Positions 26,101 to 35,219 of a DNA stretch of 64,000 bases are shown here, piece by piece. The notes under the pieces are model-generated. The model was not told where the DNA came from and did not search any database. It saw nothing but the letters and a program-made list of their open reading frames with translations. Origin of the DNA: JBFMDN01 sp040753915 (GTDB lineage: Bacteria; Desulfobacterota; Desulfomonilia; Desulfomonilales; Desulfomonilaceae); NCBI GenBank assembly GCA_040753915.1, contig JBFMDN010000009.1, positions 1 through 64,000 of the forward strand, written 5' to 3'. Numbering within the stretch: the stretch's first letter is position 1; each line of letters starts with the position of its first letter. Both the position numbers and the translations under genes were made by a program.

Positions 26101-27291
26101 ATGAAAAGAATAATGCTCTGCGCAATGGCAGCCACGGTGATGGCTTTCCTGGGCTCTGCCTGCCTTCAGGCGGCCGACCCCATCAAGGTGGGCGTTGTCC
26201 TTCCCTTGACGGGCGCTCAAGCGAAGTTTGGGGAAATAGAAAAAAATTCTTTCGTCATGGGGCTCGAAAAGATTAACAGCGCTGGCGGAATCAACGGTCG
26301 CAAAATAGAGCTCATTTTCGAGGATGATACGGGCAAGCCCGATGTGGGCCGATCCGCTGTGGAAAAGCTCATTTCTCAAGACAACGTCGTTTGCCTGACC
26401 GGAGGTTATTCTTCTTCGGTCACGTATGCTGTGTGCGCAGTGGCACAGCAACGGAAAGTTCCCTTCCTTGTCACCACCGGATCGGCGGACAAGATCACGG
26501 AGCAAGGGTGGAATTACGTGTTTCGGATCAATCCGCCGGTGAGCGAGTATCCCAAGGCGTTGGGCTCCTTCTTGATGGAGGTCGTGAAGCCTCAAACCGT
26601 CGCGATCCTTTACGAGAACACTCTGTTCGGGCAGTCCGGATCCAAAGAATTTAGTGCCCAGTGCGAGAATCTCGGAATCAAAGTGCTAATGAAGGAGGGA
26701 TACGAGCACGGAGCCGTCGACTTCAAGCCGTTGCTCATTAAGGTCAAGGCAGCCAAGCCTGACTTCGTGTACATGATTTCGTACGTCATGGACGCTGCGT
26801 TGCTCATGCGTCAGGCCAAGGAGCTTGACTTCAATCCCAAGCTGTTCGTGGGCGGAGGTGCAGGCTTCACGCTCCCTGAATTCGAGAAAAACGCGGGTGA
26901 CGCGGCTCAAAACGTGTTTTCCGCGACACTCTGGGTGCCTTCTCTGCCTTACCCGGGTGCTAAAGAATACTACGATGAGTACCTGAAGCGGTACAACAGT
27001 GAGACTGAGTACCACGGAGCGGAGGCATATGCATCCATCCAGGTGATCGCGGACGCGCTTCGAAGAGCCAAAGAAATAACCCCGGCGGCGGTCCGAGAGT
27101 CTTTGACGGCTACGGACACCACGACGGTATTCGGACCGGTGAAATTCGTTGCATACGACAAGAAGACCCAGCAGAATTCGCTACCCACGTACCTGGTACA
27201 ATGGCAAAACGGTAGCCTGGAAACCGTGTGGCCGAAAGACGTAGCAACCAAACCGTACGTATACCCTGTCCCGCCGTGGTCCAAGAAATAG
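26101..27291 (+). CDS. LivK-type periplasmic substrate-binding protein 1
   Basis: The 396-residue binding protein of a branched-chain-amino-acid-type ABC importer. It has a signal peptide of about 24 residues (cleavage LQA-ADP), then IKVGVVLPLTGAQAKFG and the periplasmic type I fold (GRKIELIFEDDTGKPDVGRSAVEKLI). Such proteins bind leucine/isoleucine/valine but also amides, urea or aromatic acids, and the ligand cannot be read from sequence. ATG follows a GAAGGGGG site. It heads a five-gene operon with two permeases and two ATPases. Confidence 0.92.
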   Translation: MKRIMLCAMAATVMAFLGSACLQAADPIKVGVVLPLTGAQAKFGEIEKNSFVMGLEKINSAGGINGRKIELIFEDDTGKPDVGRSAVEKLISQDNVVCLTGGYSSSVTYAVCAVAQQRKVPFLVTTGSADKITEQGWNYVFRINPPVSEYPKALGSFLMEVVKPQTVAILYENTLFGQSGSKEFSAQCENLGIKVLMKEGYEHGAVDFKPLLIKVKAAKPDFVYMISYVMDAALLMRQAKELDFNPKLFVGGGAGFTLPEFEKNAGDAAQNVFSATLWVPSLPYPGAKEYYDEYLKRYNSETEYHGAEAYASIQVIADALRRAKEITPAAVRESLTATDTTTVFGPVKFVAYDKKTQQNSLPTYLVQWQNGSLETVWPKDVATKPYVYPVPPWSKK

Positions 27292-27399
27292 GGAGGACTT
27301 ACCCGGCGCTTGAGTAGGAGAAAATTCTGCGGGGATGAAGCTGAGCAGGTGATGCGCGGAGCGCGGCGTTCTGAGACCGCCTCAAAATCGGGCTGATTC

Positions 27400-28275
27400 A
27401 TGGAAGTATTCCTTCAAACCCTCGTCGCAGGCCTCCTGAAGGGTGGATTGTACGCCCTGATCGGCATTGGCATGGCTCTCATCATGGGGGTGATGGGCAT
27501 CATCAATCTCGCGCATGGCCAGTTGATGATGGTGGCCATGTATGTGACATACTGTCTTTTCCATTATCTGGGAGTCGACCCGTACCTGGCCCTGTTTGGC
27601 AGCATGCCTACGCTGTTCCTGATAGGAATGGCAATCCAGCGATTTCTCTTGAATCCCCTCATGCGGGTGGAGAGCATCTTGCCGGAAAACCAGGTGCTCA
27701 TGACCGTGGGCATAGCCATGGTCCTCACAGAGCTTGCCAGGTTCATTTTCACCTCGAACTACCTGTCCATAAAGACCTCGTTTTCTACCAAGGCGTTTTA
27801 CTTGGGAGGCCTTTCGTTCTCAGCGGCTCTGTGCGTGGCTTTTCTCTTTTCCGCTGCTCTAACGGTCTTGCTCTTCTGGTTTCTCATCAAGACTGATGTG
27901 GGCCGTTCAATTCGGGCTGTGGCCCAAGACAGCGAAGCAGCCCAGCTCATGGGTATCGATGCGGAGAGGATCAAGGTAATCACCATGGGAATCGGGTCCG
28001 CTCTGGTGGCTGCTGCAGGAACGCTGCTTCTGCCCATTTACTATCTGTTTCCAGACATTGGGGGGCCTTTCACCCGGAAAGCCTTTGTGATCACGATTCT
28101 CGGTGGGCTCGGATCGGCTGTTGGAGCCATATTCGGCGGGATTACCCTTGGATTGGCAGAAGCCTTTGGCGCGACGTACATCGGTATGGACTACGAAGAC
28201 ATGATCGGGCTGATCATATTCATTCTCGTCCTACTCTTCTTACCCGGCGGCTTCAAGAGACTGACGAAAGTGTGA
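27400..28275 (+). CDS. LivH-type ABC permease 1
   Basis: A 291-residue inner-membrane permease with about eight helices and the LivH pattern: LKGGLYALIGIGMALIMGVMGIINLAHG near the N-terminus, AVAQDSEAAQLMGIDAERIK as the cytoplasmic coupling loop, and ILGGLGSAVGAIFGG. It forms the channel with the LivM-type partner encoded six bases downstream. A 108-base gap separates it from the binding-protein gene, a common place for differential mRNA stability. Confidence 0.93.
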   Translation: MEVFLQTLVAGLLKGGLYALIGIGMALIMGVMGIINLAHGQLMMVAMYVTYCLFHYLGVDPYLALFGSMPTLFLIGMAIQRFLLNPLMRVESILPENQVLMTVGIAMVLTELARFIFTSNYLSIKTSFSTKAFYLGGLSFSAALCVAFLFSAALTVLLFWFLIKTDVGRSIRAVAQDSEAAQLMGIDAERIKVITMGIGSALVAAAGTLLLPIYYLFPDIGGPFTRKAFVITILGGLGSAVGAIFGGITLGLAEAFGATYIGMDYEDMIGLIIFILVLLFLPGGFKRLTKV

Positions 28276-28281
28276 TGTGCC

Positions 28282-29295
28282 ATGAGGAGTCATCTCGGCC
28301 CGATAACGTTCCTGATCCTTCTCATCATCTATCCTTGGGTGGTGAGCGATTCGTACTATCAGCACCTGATGATCCTGGTACTCATGTGGGTCGCTATAGG
28401 CTCGGGATGGAACCTGATTGCCGGCTTCACCGGCCAGGTGTCGTTCGGGGACGCAGCGTTTTTCGGCACCGGAGCGTACGCGTCTGCGCTGCTGGCCCAC
28501 AAGTTGGGAGTCTCCGCCTGGTGGGGGCTGGCGATAGGCGGGTTTGTTGCCGTGATTATCGCATATCCGTTTGGATGGATCTGCTTCAGGCTTCGCGGCG
28601 CATACTTCGCCCTCGCGACTCTGGCTCTCAATGAAGTAATGCGGCACATTGCAACCATCTGGGAATCGCTCACGGAGGGCATGGTGGGCATTCTCGTGAT
28701 GCAGACCTTTGTTTCCAAGGTGCCGTACTATTACATCGCTCTCGTGATAGCTGTCATGTCCCTAGTTACCGTGGAACTGGTCATCAACTCCCGGTGGGGA
28801 TATTACTTCGTATCAATTCGCGAGGACCAGGACACGGCGGAGAGCATCGGCATAGACACCCATTACTACAAGATGACGTCCCTCTCTTTAGCAGCGTTTC
28901 TCACCGGCCTGGCAGGCTCACTGTACACCAATTACATGGGATTCATCGACCCATCCATCGTCTTCTCTCTCCACGACATATCCATCATGGCGATCTTGGT
29001 AGGAATTGTGGGAGGAGTCGGCACTGTGTACGGGCCTGCAGTTGGCGCATTCATAATGGTGGCGGTTTCCGAAATCTTTCGCACCGGCGGGTTCGGATTC
29101 CTGGAAAACCTCACAAGAGCAACTTCCTCTCCCCTCGTAGCGACAATAACCAAGTACGTAAAGGAAGCCCATGTGTTCAGCTTTGGGATCCTCGTGATTC
29201 TGGTAATCTTGTTCATGCCCAACGGGGTGGTGGGCGATTGGAAGGTGCTCGTTCAGAAATTCCGTTCACGTCGAAGCAGAGCTCCAGAGGGTTAG
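28282..29295 (+). CDS. LivM-type ABC permease 1
   Basis: A 337-residue polytopic permease. Diagnostic segments are WNLIAGFTGQVSFGDAAFFG, FRLRGAYFALATLAL, the coupling loop SIREDQDTAESIGIDTHYYK and VGGVGTVYGPAVGAF. It pairs with the LivH-type subunit. It starts six bases after it and ends one base before the ATPase gene. Confidence 0.93.
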   Translation: MRSHLGPITFLILLIIYPWVVSDSYYQHLMILVLMWVAIGSGWNLIAGFTGQVSFGDAAFFGTGAYASALLAHKLGVSAWWGLAIGGFVAVIIAYPFGWICFRLRGAYFALATLALNEVMRHIATIWESLTEGMVGILVMQTFVSKVPYYYIALVIAVMSLVTVELVINSRWGYYFVSIREDQDTAESIGIDTHYYKMTSLSLAAFLTGLAGSLYTNYMGFIDPSIVFSLHDISIMAILVGIVGGVGTVYGPAVGAFIMVAVSEIFRTGGFGFLENLTRATSSPLVATITKYVKEAHVFSFGILVILVILFMPNGVVGDWKVLVQKFRSRRSRAPEG

Positions 29296-29296
29296 G

Positions 29297-30019
29297 ATGG
29301 CCTTTTTTGAAACCCACGATATGGTCAAACACTTTGGCGGCCTTACTGCTGTCAATCACGTCAGCTTTCAGGTGGAGCAGGGACAGATCTACGGTTTGAT
29401 AGGACCCAATGGCTCGGGAAAGACCACCATTTTCAATCTCATTAACGGCTACTTTCCCTTGAACGGAGGAGAGATTCGCTTTGAGGGAAGCCGGATTTCC
29501 GGCCTAAAAACCCATCAGATTTGCCGGAAAGGGATTGCTCGGACCTTTCAGGTGGTCAAACCGCTCAAGCGGATGACCGTTCTGGACAACGTGATCGCAT
29601 CGGCCTTTCTCCGGTGCTCCACCAAAGCCGAAGCTAGAGCACTCGCGGAAAACACGATCGAGTTCTGCGGCATGACAGGGGAAGCAGACAAGCTTGCCAA
29701 GAGCCTTCCCATCGCGTGGAGGAAGCGCCTGGAGATCGCGAGAGCTTTGGCAACCAAGCCTTCCTTGCTTCTGCTGGACGAGACGGCAGCGGGGTTGAAC
29801 CCGTCTGAGTCCGAGCAAGCCATCCAATTGATCAAGCGAATCCGGGATTCAGGGATCACTATCATCATAGTCGAGCACATCATGAAAGTGATCATGACGA
29901 TTTCCGACCGCATTCTCGCCATAAACCATGGGACGGTGCTCACTGAAGGAACACCCGAAGAGGTCGCCTCTCATCCCGAAGTGATAGCGGCCTATCTGGG
30001 AGAGGACTATCGTGCTTAA
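29297..30019 (+). CDS. LivG-type ABC ATPase 1
   Basis: A 240-residue ABC ATPase with Walker A GPNGSGKTT, a Q-loop region, Walker B PSLLLLDETAAGLNP and an H-loop histidine in VEHIMKVIM. The signature segment is LAKSLPIAWRKRLEIARAL, where the usual LS-GG-Q element reads SLPIAWRK, the variant typical of LivG. The ETAAGLN D-loop is also LivG-like. The 3' end overlaps the livF-type gene by eight bases. Confidence 0.93.
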   Translation: MAFFETHDMVKHFGGLTAVNHVSFQVEQGQIYGLIGPNGSGKTTIFNLINGYFPLNGGEIRFEGSRISGLKTHQICRKGIARTFQVVKPLKRMTVLDNVIASAFLRCSTKAEARALAENTIEFCGMTGEADKLAKSLPIAWRKRLEIARALATKPSLLLLDETAAGLNPSESEQAIQLIKRIRDSGITIIIVEHIMKVIMTISDRILAINHGTVLTEGTPEEVASHPEVIAAYLGEDYRA

Positions 30020-30716
30020 CGTTGATTCCATAGACGTTCTGTACGGCGACCTGCAAGTGCTCTGGCAGGTATCGTTTGAGATCTTATCCGGAGAGATTGT
30101 GGTTCTCTTAGGAGCCAATGGTGCGGGGAAATCCACGACGCTCAAAGCCGTCTCATCCCTTCTAAGGCCCGCCAACGGAGCCATCACGTTTGAGGGGACC
30201 CGTCTTGACCGTCTGCCGGCAAGCCGAATCATCGAGTACGGTCTGGCGCACGTCCCAGAAGGCAGGCGACTCTTTTCGGAAATGACGGTTGAAGAGAATC
30301 TCATCGTCGGGGCCCTGAGCTCTCGGTCGAAGGGAAAGCGAAAACAGACTATGCAACGCATCTACGACCTGTTTCCGCGCCTCTGGGAGCGCCGGGCTCA
30401 ATTAGCCGGCACGCTTTCCGGTGGAGAGCAACAGATGCTCGCTATAGGACGCGGCATGATGTCCCTGCCGGTCTTGCTCATGCTTGACGAACCTTCTCTC
30501 GGATTGGCCCCCATTCTCGTTTCAGAGATTTTCCGTATCGTGAAAATGGTGCGGGAAGAAGGCGTGACGGTTTTTCTGGTGGAGCAGAATGTCAAGCACA
30601 CGTTAGCCATGTGCGATCGGGCATACGTGCTGGAAAACGGCCGGATAGCCCTCTCCGGCACCGGTCAAGAATTCCTGGGCAACGATCACATTAGGGAAGC
30701 ATATCTCGGAATATGA
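30012..30716 (+). CDS. LivF-type ABC ATPase 1
   Basis: A 234-residue ABC ATPase with Walker A GANGAGKST, the full signature LSGGEQQMLAIGRGMM, Walker B LLMLDEPSLGLAP and the switch region FLVEQNVKHTL. It is the second nucleotide-binding subunit of the importer and last gene of the operon. GTG start inside the livG 3' end. No hairpin terminator is evident in the 94 bases before the AAA ATPase gene, so read-through into that gene is possible. Confidence 0.93.
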   Translation: MLNVDSIDVLYGDLQVLWQVSFEILSGEIVVLLGANGAGKSTTLKAVSSLLRPANGAITFEGTRLDRLPASRIIEYGLAHVPEGRRLFSEMTVEENLIVGALSSRSKGKRKQTMQRIYDLFPRLWERRAQLAGTLSGGEQQMLAIGRGMMSLPVLLMLDEPSLGLAPILVSEIFRIVKMVREEGVTVFLVEQNVKHTLAMCDRAYVLENGRIALSGTGQEFLGNDHIREAYLGI

Positions 30717-30810
30717 CCGGTCCAAGTCCTCGACCGCGATACGGAAAGCCTGTTAGCCTTCTTCTCTTGCAAAACCCCGTTGCTCAAGCTATGAATGGTT
30801 TCGGGAACAT

Positions 30811-32373
30811 GTGTTGACGCGTGCGCAGCTCCAGCATGTCCTGCTCGAGTTCCATGAGGATGTCTTTATGGGAGAAAATGACAATTATAGTGTTCGGAAT
30901 ACGTTGCGAGACATGGTTCTTGCCCGAACCTCGCTGCTGTACTTGCTTACGGACGAAGACCGCCGGATGGAGTTGGAGATTAAAGCCCTTGGAGCAGCGT
31001 TCAAGCCTCCATTCAGAGTTTACGTGTGGTCGTGCACAACCGGCGTGACCCTGAACGACGAGCCCATTATCCCAACCCCGGCAATTATGGAAGCGCTCGA
31101 CTGGTTCATGGGGCTCAATGAATCTGCATTCTTGTTGCTGAACGATATTCATGTCTTTCTTAAGGACAATCCACCCGTGATTCGCAAGTTGAAGGATGCC
31201 GCTCGCAGGATGGAGAACAGCTACAAGACCATCTTCATGGTGTCCCCATCCTTGGAAATCCCCCTTGAGCTCACTCACGACGTGGTGCTGCTCGACGTAC
31301 CGCTGCCGAATATCGAGGAAGTGGAAAAGCTCTTGTATCAGATCATCGGTAAAGAGCGGCACAAAGACAGTCTTTTGGGGTCGCTCACGGAAGAAGTTCG
31401 AGACCAGTGCGTCAAAGCAGGTTCAGGACTTTCCAGCCAACAAATCATCCAAGCTTTTCGCAAATCTCTGGCAGGCAAGAAGACCATCACCTCGAAAGAG
31501 TTGGAGATCCTTTTCGAGGAGAAACGCCAGATCGTCAGGAAGAGCGGTTTGCTCGAGCTGGTGAAGCTGGACATGAACTTTGACCACCTCGGCGGATTTG
31601 CTAACTTCAAGAGATGGCTCAGGCAACGGGAAGACATCTTTTCCAAGAGGGCGCGGGAATTCGGACTTGCATTTCCCAAAGGCGTCCTGCTCATGGGCAT
31701 CAGCGGATGCGGCAAGAGTCTGTGCGTCAAGGCAATCTCGGCTTTTTGGAAAATTCCCCTGTTGCGACTTGATATGGGCAGAGTTTACGACGGATTGGAA
31801 GGGACGCCGGAAGAGTGTCTGCGCAAAGTTATCAAGACATCTGAAGCATCAGCGCCGTGCGTCCTGTGGATCGACGAAATAGAGGCAGGGATTGCCAATG
31901 CGGGCCAGAAGTCGCTCGGCGGATCGGCTTCCCGCATTCTCGCGAGCTTTCTCACCTGGATGCAAGAAAAGACATCCCCCGTTTTTATCGGCGCTACCGC
32001 GAATAACATCGAGCTGCTCCCTCCGGAAATCCTCCGGAAGGGGCGATTCGACGAGCTGTTCTACGTGGAATTACCGCAGGACGAGGAGCGTGCAGAAATC
32101 GTCCGAATTCACCTGGCCAGGAGAAACATTCCTCTCGACAGGTTCGATTACACTTCTTTGGTCAAGGCTACTGAAGGATTTAACGGCGCGGAGATCGAGC
32201 AGGGGGTCATGGGCGCGCTATTCCGGGCGTACACGCAGAAGCGCGAGGTGTCTCACAACGATCTCTTTATTGCGCTGGAGAGCATTGTCCCGCTCTCCAC
32301 GACCATGAAAGAGCAAATCAAGACCCTCGAGCGATGGGCGCATAACAGAGCGGTCCGAGCAGGGGGCAACTGA
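30811..32373 (+). CDS. AAA+ ATPase, Ycf46-like
   Basis: A 520-residue protein with an N-terminal degenerate AAA-like half (about 1-250) and a canonical AAA+ module: Walker A GISGCGKS (296-303), Walker B VLWIDEIE (Asp355-Glu356), sensor-1 ATANN (Asn398 region) and arginine-finger KGRFDELF. Order and spacing match the Ycf46 group known from cyanobacteria, plastids and many bacteria, whose biochemical role is not established. The start is GTG. It lies 94 bases behind the first Liv operon and converges with lepB at only ten bases. Confidence 0.88.
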   Translation: MLTRAQLQHVLLEFHEDVFMGENDNYSVRNTLRDMVLARTSLLYLLTDEDRRMELEIKALGAAFKPPFRVYVWSCTTGVTLNDEPIIPTPAIMEALDWFMGLNESAFLLLNDIHVFLKDNPPVIRKLKDAARRMENSYKTIFMVSPSLEIPLELTHDVVLLDVPLPNIEEVEKLLYQIIGKERHKDSLLGSLTEEVRDQCVKAGSGLSSQQIIQAFRKSLAGKKTITSKELEILFEEKRQIVRKSGLLELVKLDMNFDHLGGFANFKRWLRQREDIFSKRAREFGLAFPKGVLLMGISGCGKSLCVKAISAFWKIPLLRLDMGRVYDGLEGTPEECLRKVIKTSEASAPCVLWIDEIEAGIANAGQKSLGGSASRILASFLTWMQEKTSPVFIGATANNIELLPPEILRKGRFDELFYVELPQDEERAEIVRIHLARRNIPLDRFDYTSLVKATEGFNGAEIEQGVMGALFRAYTQKREVSHNDLFIALESIVPLSTTMKEQIKTLERWAHNRAVRAGGN

Positions 32374-32383
32374 TCGAGCTGCC

Positions 32384-33025
32384 TCACTGGATGAACTTGA
32401 ATAACCGGTCCCACCGAATGCCGCTGAGATTCTCGGCGGAATAGTAGATCAGGAACGCGTCTCCTTTGACGTCTTCCACAGGGACGAATCTCCACCACCT
32501 GCTGTCGTGGCTGTAGTCCCTATTATCCCCCATCACGAACAGAGATCCTGGTGGAACCTTGAGTGGCGGCATGTTGTCGCGAGGCGAGATATCTCCGGGA
32601 ATCACGGAGTTGCTGTAAAAACGCGCGTGCGGACTGGCGGTAGGCTTTCCGTCGAGGTAAACGACCTTGTTCTTGATTTCGACCGTGTCACCCCCCACGG
32701 CAACGACTCTCTTGATAAAATCTTTTGTCCTGTCTTCGGGATAGACGAAAACGATTACGTCGCCCCTCTTCGGCTCCCTGAACTGGGGCCACCTCAGGTT
32801 CGTGAACGGTATCCGGATGCCATACACGAGCTTGTTGACAAGAATATGGTCGCCGATGAGCAAGGTCGGTATCATAGATCCCGACGGGATCTTGAAGGCC
32901 TGTACAAAGAGCGCACGGATCAAAATCGCCAGAATGATGGCCACTGCCAGTGCTTCGGAGTACTCTTGAAAAATGCGCCGTTGGGATTTCTTGACTTCCG
33001 GTTCCTCGCTCTGCTTTCGTTTCAT
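32384..33025 (-). CDS. lepB: Signal peptidase I
   Basis: Type I leader peptidase that removes signal peptides at the outer face of the inner membrane. The 213-residue product has one transmembrane anchor (about 24-42), the catalytic Ser50 in IPSGSMIPTL, the general-base Lys105 in FIKRVVAVGGD and the box E motif GDNRDYSHDSR. ATG 33025 matches family N-termini; the frame is open to 33094. The end is ten bases from the convergent AAA gene. Confidence 0.96.
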   Translation of the reverse strand: MKRKQSEEPEVKKSQRRIFQEYSEALAVAIILAILIRALFVQAFKIPSGSMIPTLLIGDHILVNKLVYGIRIPFTNLRWPQFREPKRGDVIVFVYPEDRTKDFIKRVVAVGGDTVEIKNKVVYLDGKPTASPHARFYSNSVIPGDISPRDNMPPLKVPPGSLFVMGDNRDYSHDSRWWRFVPVEDVKGDAFLIYYSAENLSGIRWDRLFKFIQ

Positions 33026-33276
33026 AAGGATCTCTTTCTTGTCCGATTCGCCGACAAGGCCACCCATCTGTGGAAAACCGTTTCGTTTGAGCATTCCGGT
33101 CGGAAGGGACAGCTTGAAGCAAAATATTTCAGAGTCAGCAGCCGCTTTCCCACGATCTTGAGTCCACGGGCCCTGTCATGAACCCTATCTTATAAGCCAT
33201 CCTTGCTTTCCTGTAAAGAGATCGATACCGGTGCAACGATGAAGCCTGAACGGCCGATGCGAGGAATTAATAAATG

Positions 33277-33317
33277 AAACCGGCGGGGAGGATGTTTTGC
33301 ATCCTCACCCCCCGGTT
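33277..33317 (-). terminator. Strong hairpin downstream of the second Liv operon
   Basis: Long GC-rich inverted repeat (AAACCGGCGGGGAGGATG / CATCCTCACCCCCCGGTTT) with one bulge and a TTTT loop. On the minus strand it is followed by a T-rich stretch, TTTCATTTATTAATT, so it may end transcription coming from livF2 before lepB. No perfect T-run, hence moderate certainty. The rest of 33026-33551 has no gene. Confidence 0.5.
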
Positions 33318-33441
33318 TGCCGGTTGGATGGCCCCTCCCTCCCCCGAGGTTGGGCCGGCTCCTCTCCTACCACCACCCGATTTCAGAGTCAAGCACCTTA
33401 TGAAGATTTATTTCGCGAACTCGCGCCTCTCGATACTATTT

Positions 33442-33481
33442 CGCGCTCTTTTATGTGAGGATCGCGCATAAAAATGGCGCG
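33442..33481. repeat. Imperfect stem-loop downstream of livF2
   Basis: CGCGCTCTTTTATG pairs imperfectly with CATAAAAATGGCGCG around an 11-base loop, about 70 bases past the livF2 stop. It could protect or terminate the mRNA 3' end. Confidence 0.4.
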
Positions 33482-33551
33482 TACGCGTGATCTTGATCCA
33501 ACGTTTTCCGGCCACGACCGCATAATACGAAAATCCCCCGAGGCATCCTCT

Positions 33552-34271
33552 TTACGCCTGCGAGGGAATTTCTCCCAGGTATGCTGCCCTGACTTTCGGG
33601 TCATCAAGGAGGTCCAAGCCAGCGCCCCTCAGTACGACGTTCCCCAGCTCCAAAAGGTATGCGTAGTCCGCTATTTTGAGCGCGGCATTCGCATTCTGTT
33701 CAATGAGGAAGACGGTGACACCCTCCTCCCGGATCTCCCGGATGATTCGAAAAACTTCGGCCACGACAAGAGGCGCGAGGCCGAGCGAGGGTTCGTCCAT
33801 CATGAGAAGTGCGGGATGAGACATCAGCCCCCTTGCAATGGCCAGCATCTGCTGCTCGCCTCCTGACAACGTGCCACCGTACTGGCTATACCTGGCCTCC
33901 AAGATCGGAAACGTGGCAAAGAGTCGTTCCATCGTTCGTTTTAGGTCTTCTTTGTCCCTGTTCCAATATGCTCCCATGACAAGATTTTCCCGTACCGTAA
34001 GGTTGGCAAAGATCTTTCTCCCCTCCGGGACCAGTACAAGACCCAGGGCCTGGATTGCATAAGCAGGCAGTCCCCTGATGGACGTTCCTCGGAACAAGAC
34101 CTCACCTGAGCTAATGGGTACAATCCCGGCCACTGCCTTCACGGTCGTCGACTTTCCGGCACCATTGGAGCCTAACAATGTGACGATCTGCTTCTCTCTT
34201 ACGTCGACGGAAACGCCACGCAACGCTGTGATTCCACCGTATTTTACGTAAAGATCTTCCAGAACTAGCAT
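33552..34271 (-). CDS. LivF-type ABC ATPase 2
   Basis: A 239-residue ABC ATPase with Walker A GSNGAGKST, signature LSGGEQQMLAIARGLM, Walker B LLMMDEPSLGLAP and FLIEQNANAAL. It is the last gene of the second, minus-strand Liv operon. An unusual 183-base gap without a supported gene separates it from livG2, whereas the same junction in the first operon overlaps. Confidence 0.93.
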   Translation of the reverse strand: MLVLEDLYVKYGGITALRGVSVDVREKQIVTLLGSNGAGKSTTVKAVAGIVPISSGEVLFRGTSIRGLPAYAIQALGLVLVPEGRKIFANLTVRENLVMGAYWNRDKEDLKRTMERLFATFPILEARYSQYGGTLSGGEQQMLAIARGLMSHPALLMMDEPSLGLAPLVVAEVFRIIREIREEGVTVFLIEQNANAALKIADYAYLLELGNVVLRGAGLDLLDDPKVRAAYLGEIPSQA

Positions 34272-34454
34272 GGGCTGTGAAATCCTTTGATAGGAGGGGT
34301 GGGCTCATGGCAGTTGCCCGTGGAAGCCTCCAGGCGCTCCTTGCGAAGAAGCTGCGGGTGTCCACATCGTTGAAAACAACTTCTGCCAGCAGGTATCGCA
34401 TCAGGCTTTGGTCACTTGGAACCCTCGGATCCCCCGAAGGCCCGCCCGACCTCT

Positions 34455-35219
34455 CTATTCGCCGAGGTAGGCAGCGATCACCTGTTCATTTGTCTTTATC
34501 TCGCCCGGAGCTCCTCGAGCGATGGGGATCCCGTGGTCGATCACGGTAATCGTGTGGCAGATCTTCATCACAAAGCCCATATCGTGCTCGATCAACGCAA
34601 TAGACAGGTCCAGGTCCTCGCGGATCTTGCGAAGCAAGTTGCTGAATTCCATGGTTTCAGCAGGGTTCATGCCCGCTACCGGCTCGTCCAGAAGGAGTAG
34701 GGACGGTTCGAGTGCCAAAGCCCGGGCCACCTCGAGCTTTCGCTGGCTTCCGTACGGCAGTGAGCTTGCCCTTTCTCGAGCAAACTCCGTAAGGCCCATC
34801 AGATCGAGCAGGCGTTCCGCCTTCTCTTGAATCCTTCTCTCTTCCCGGGAGAAACGGCCTAACCCGACAATGGCTTCGAGAAAAGTGTAGGAAATGGCGG
34901 AATGAGACGCGACCATCACGTTTTCGGCTACGGTCAGGTCGTCGTACAGCCTGATGCTTTGAAATGTCCGAGCGATGCCGGCACTGGCAATGCGCGGGGG
35001 GCTCCAGTGGGTAATATCGGTTCCACGGAAGTATACGCGACCCGCTGACGGGCGAACGATTCCCGTAATAGCATTGAAAGCCGTGGTCTTTCCCGCTCCA
35101 TTAGGACCGATAAGCCCAACTATCTCTCCCGGATTCACCTCCATATCAAGTCCGCTCAGAGCGGTAAGCCCACCGAATTCCACCGTCAACCCCCGGACGA
35201 GGAACAAAGGATCGCTCAT
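34455..35219 (-). CDS. LivG-type ABC ATPase 2
   Basis: A 254-residue ABC ATPase with Walker A GPNGAGKTT, the LivG-type signature ASSLPYGSQRKLEVARAL, Walker B SLLLLDEPVAGMNP and H-loop LIEHDMGFVM. ATG 35219 overlaps the livM2 stop as ATGA and is preferred over an upstream in-frame codon at 35276. Confidence 0.93.
   Translation of the reverse strand: MSDPLFLVRGLTVEFGGLTALSGLDMEVNPGEIVGLIGPNGAGKTTAFNAITGIVRPSAGRVYFRGTDITHWSPPRIASAGIARTFQSIRLYDDLTVAENVMVASHSAISYTFLEAIVGLGRFSREERRIQEKAERLLDLMGLTEFARERASSLPYGSQRKLEVARALALEPSLLLLDEPVAGMNPAETMEFSNLLRKIREDLDLSIALIEHDMGFVMKICHTITVIDHGIPIARGAPGEIKTNEQVIAAYLGE

Noticed and set aside
34272..34454. Small gene between livG2 and livF2
   Set aside because: No frame with a ribosome site and plausible protein; left as an unexplained gap.
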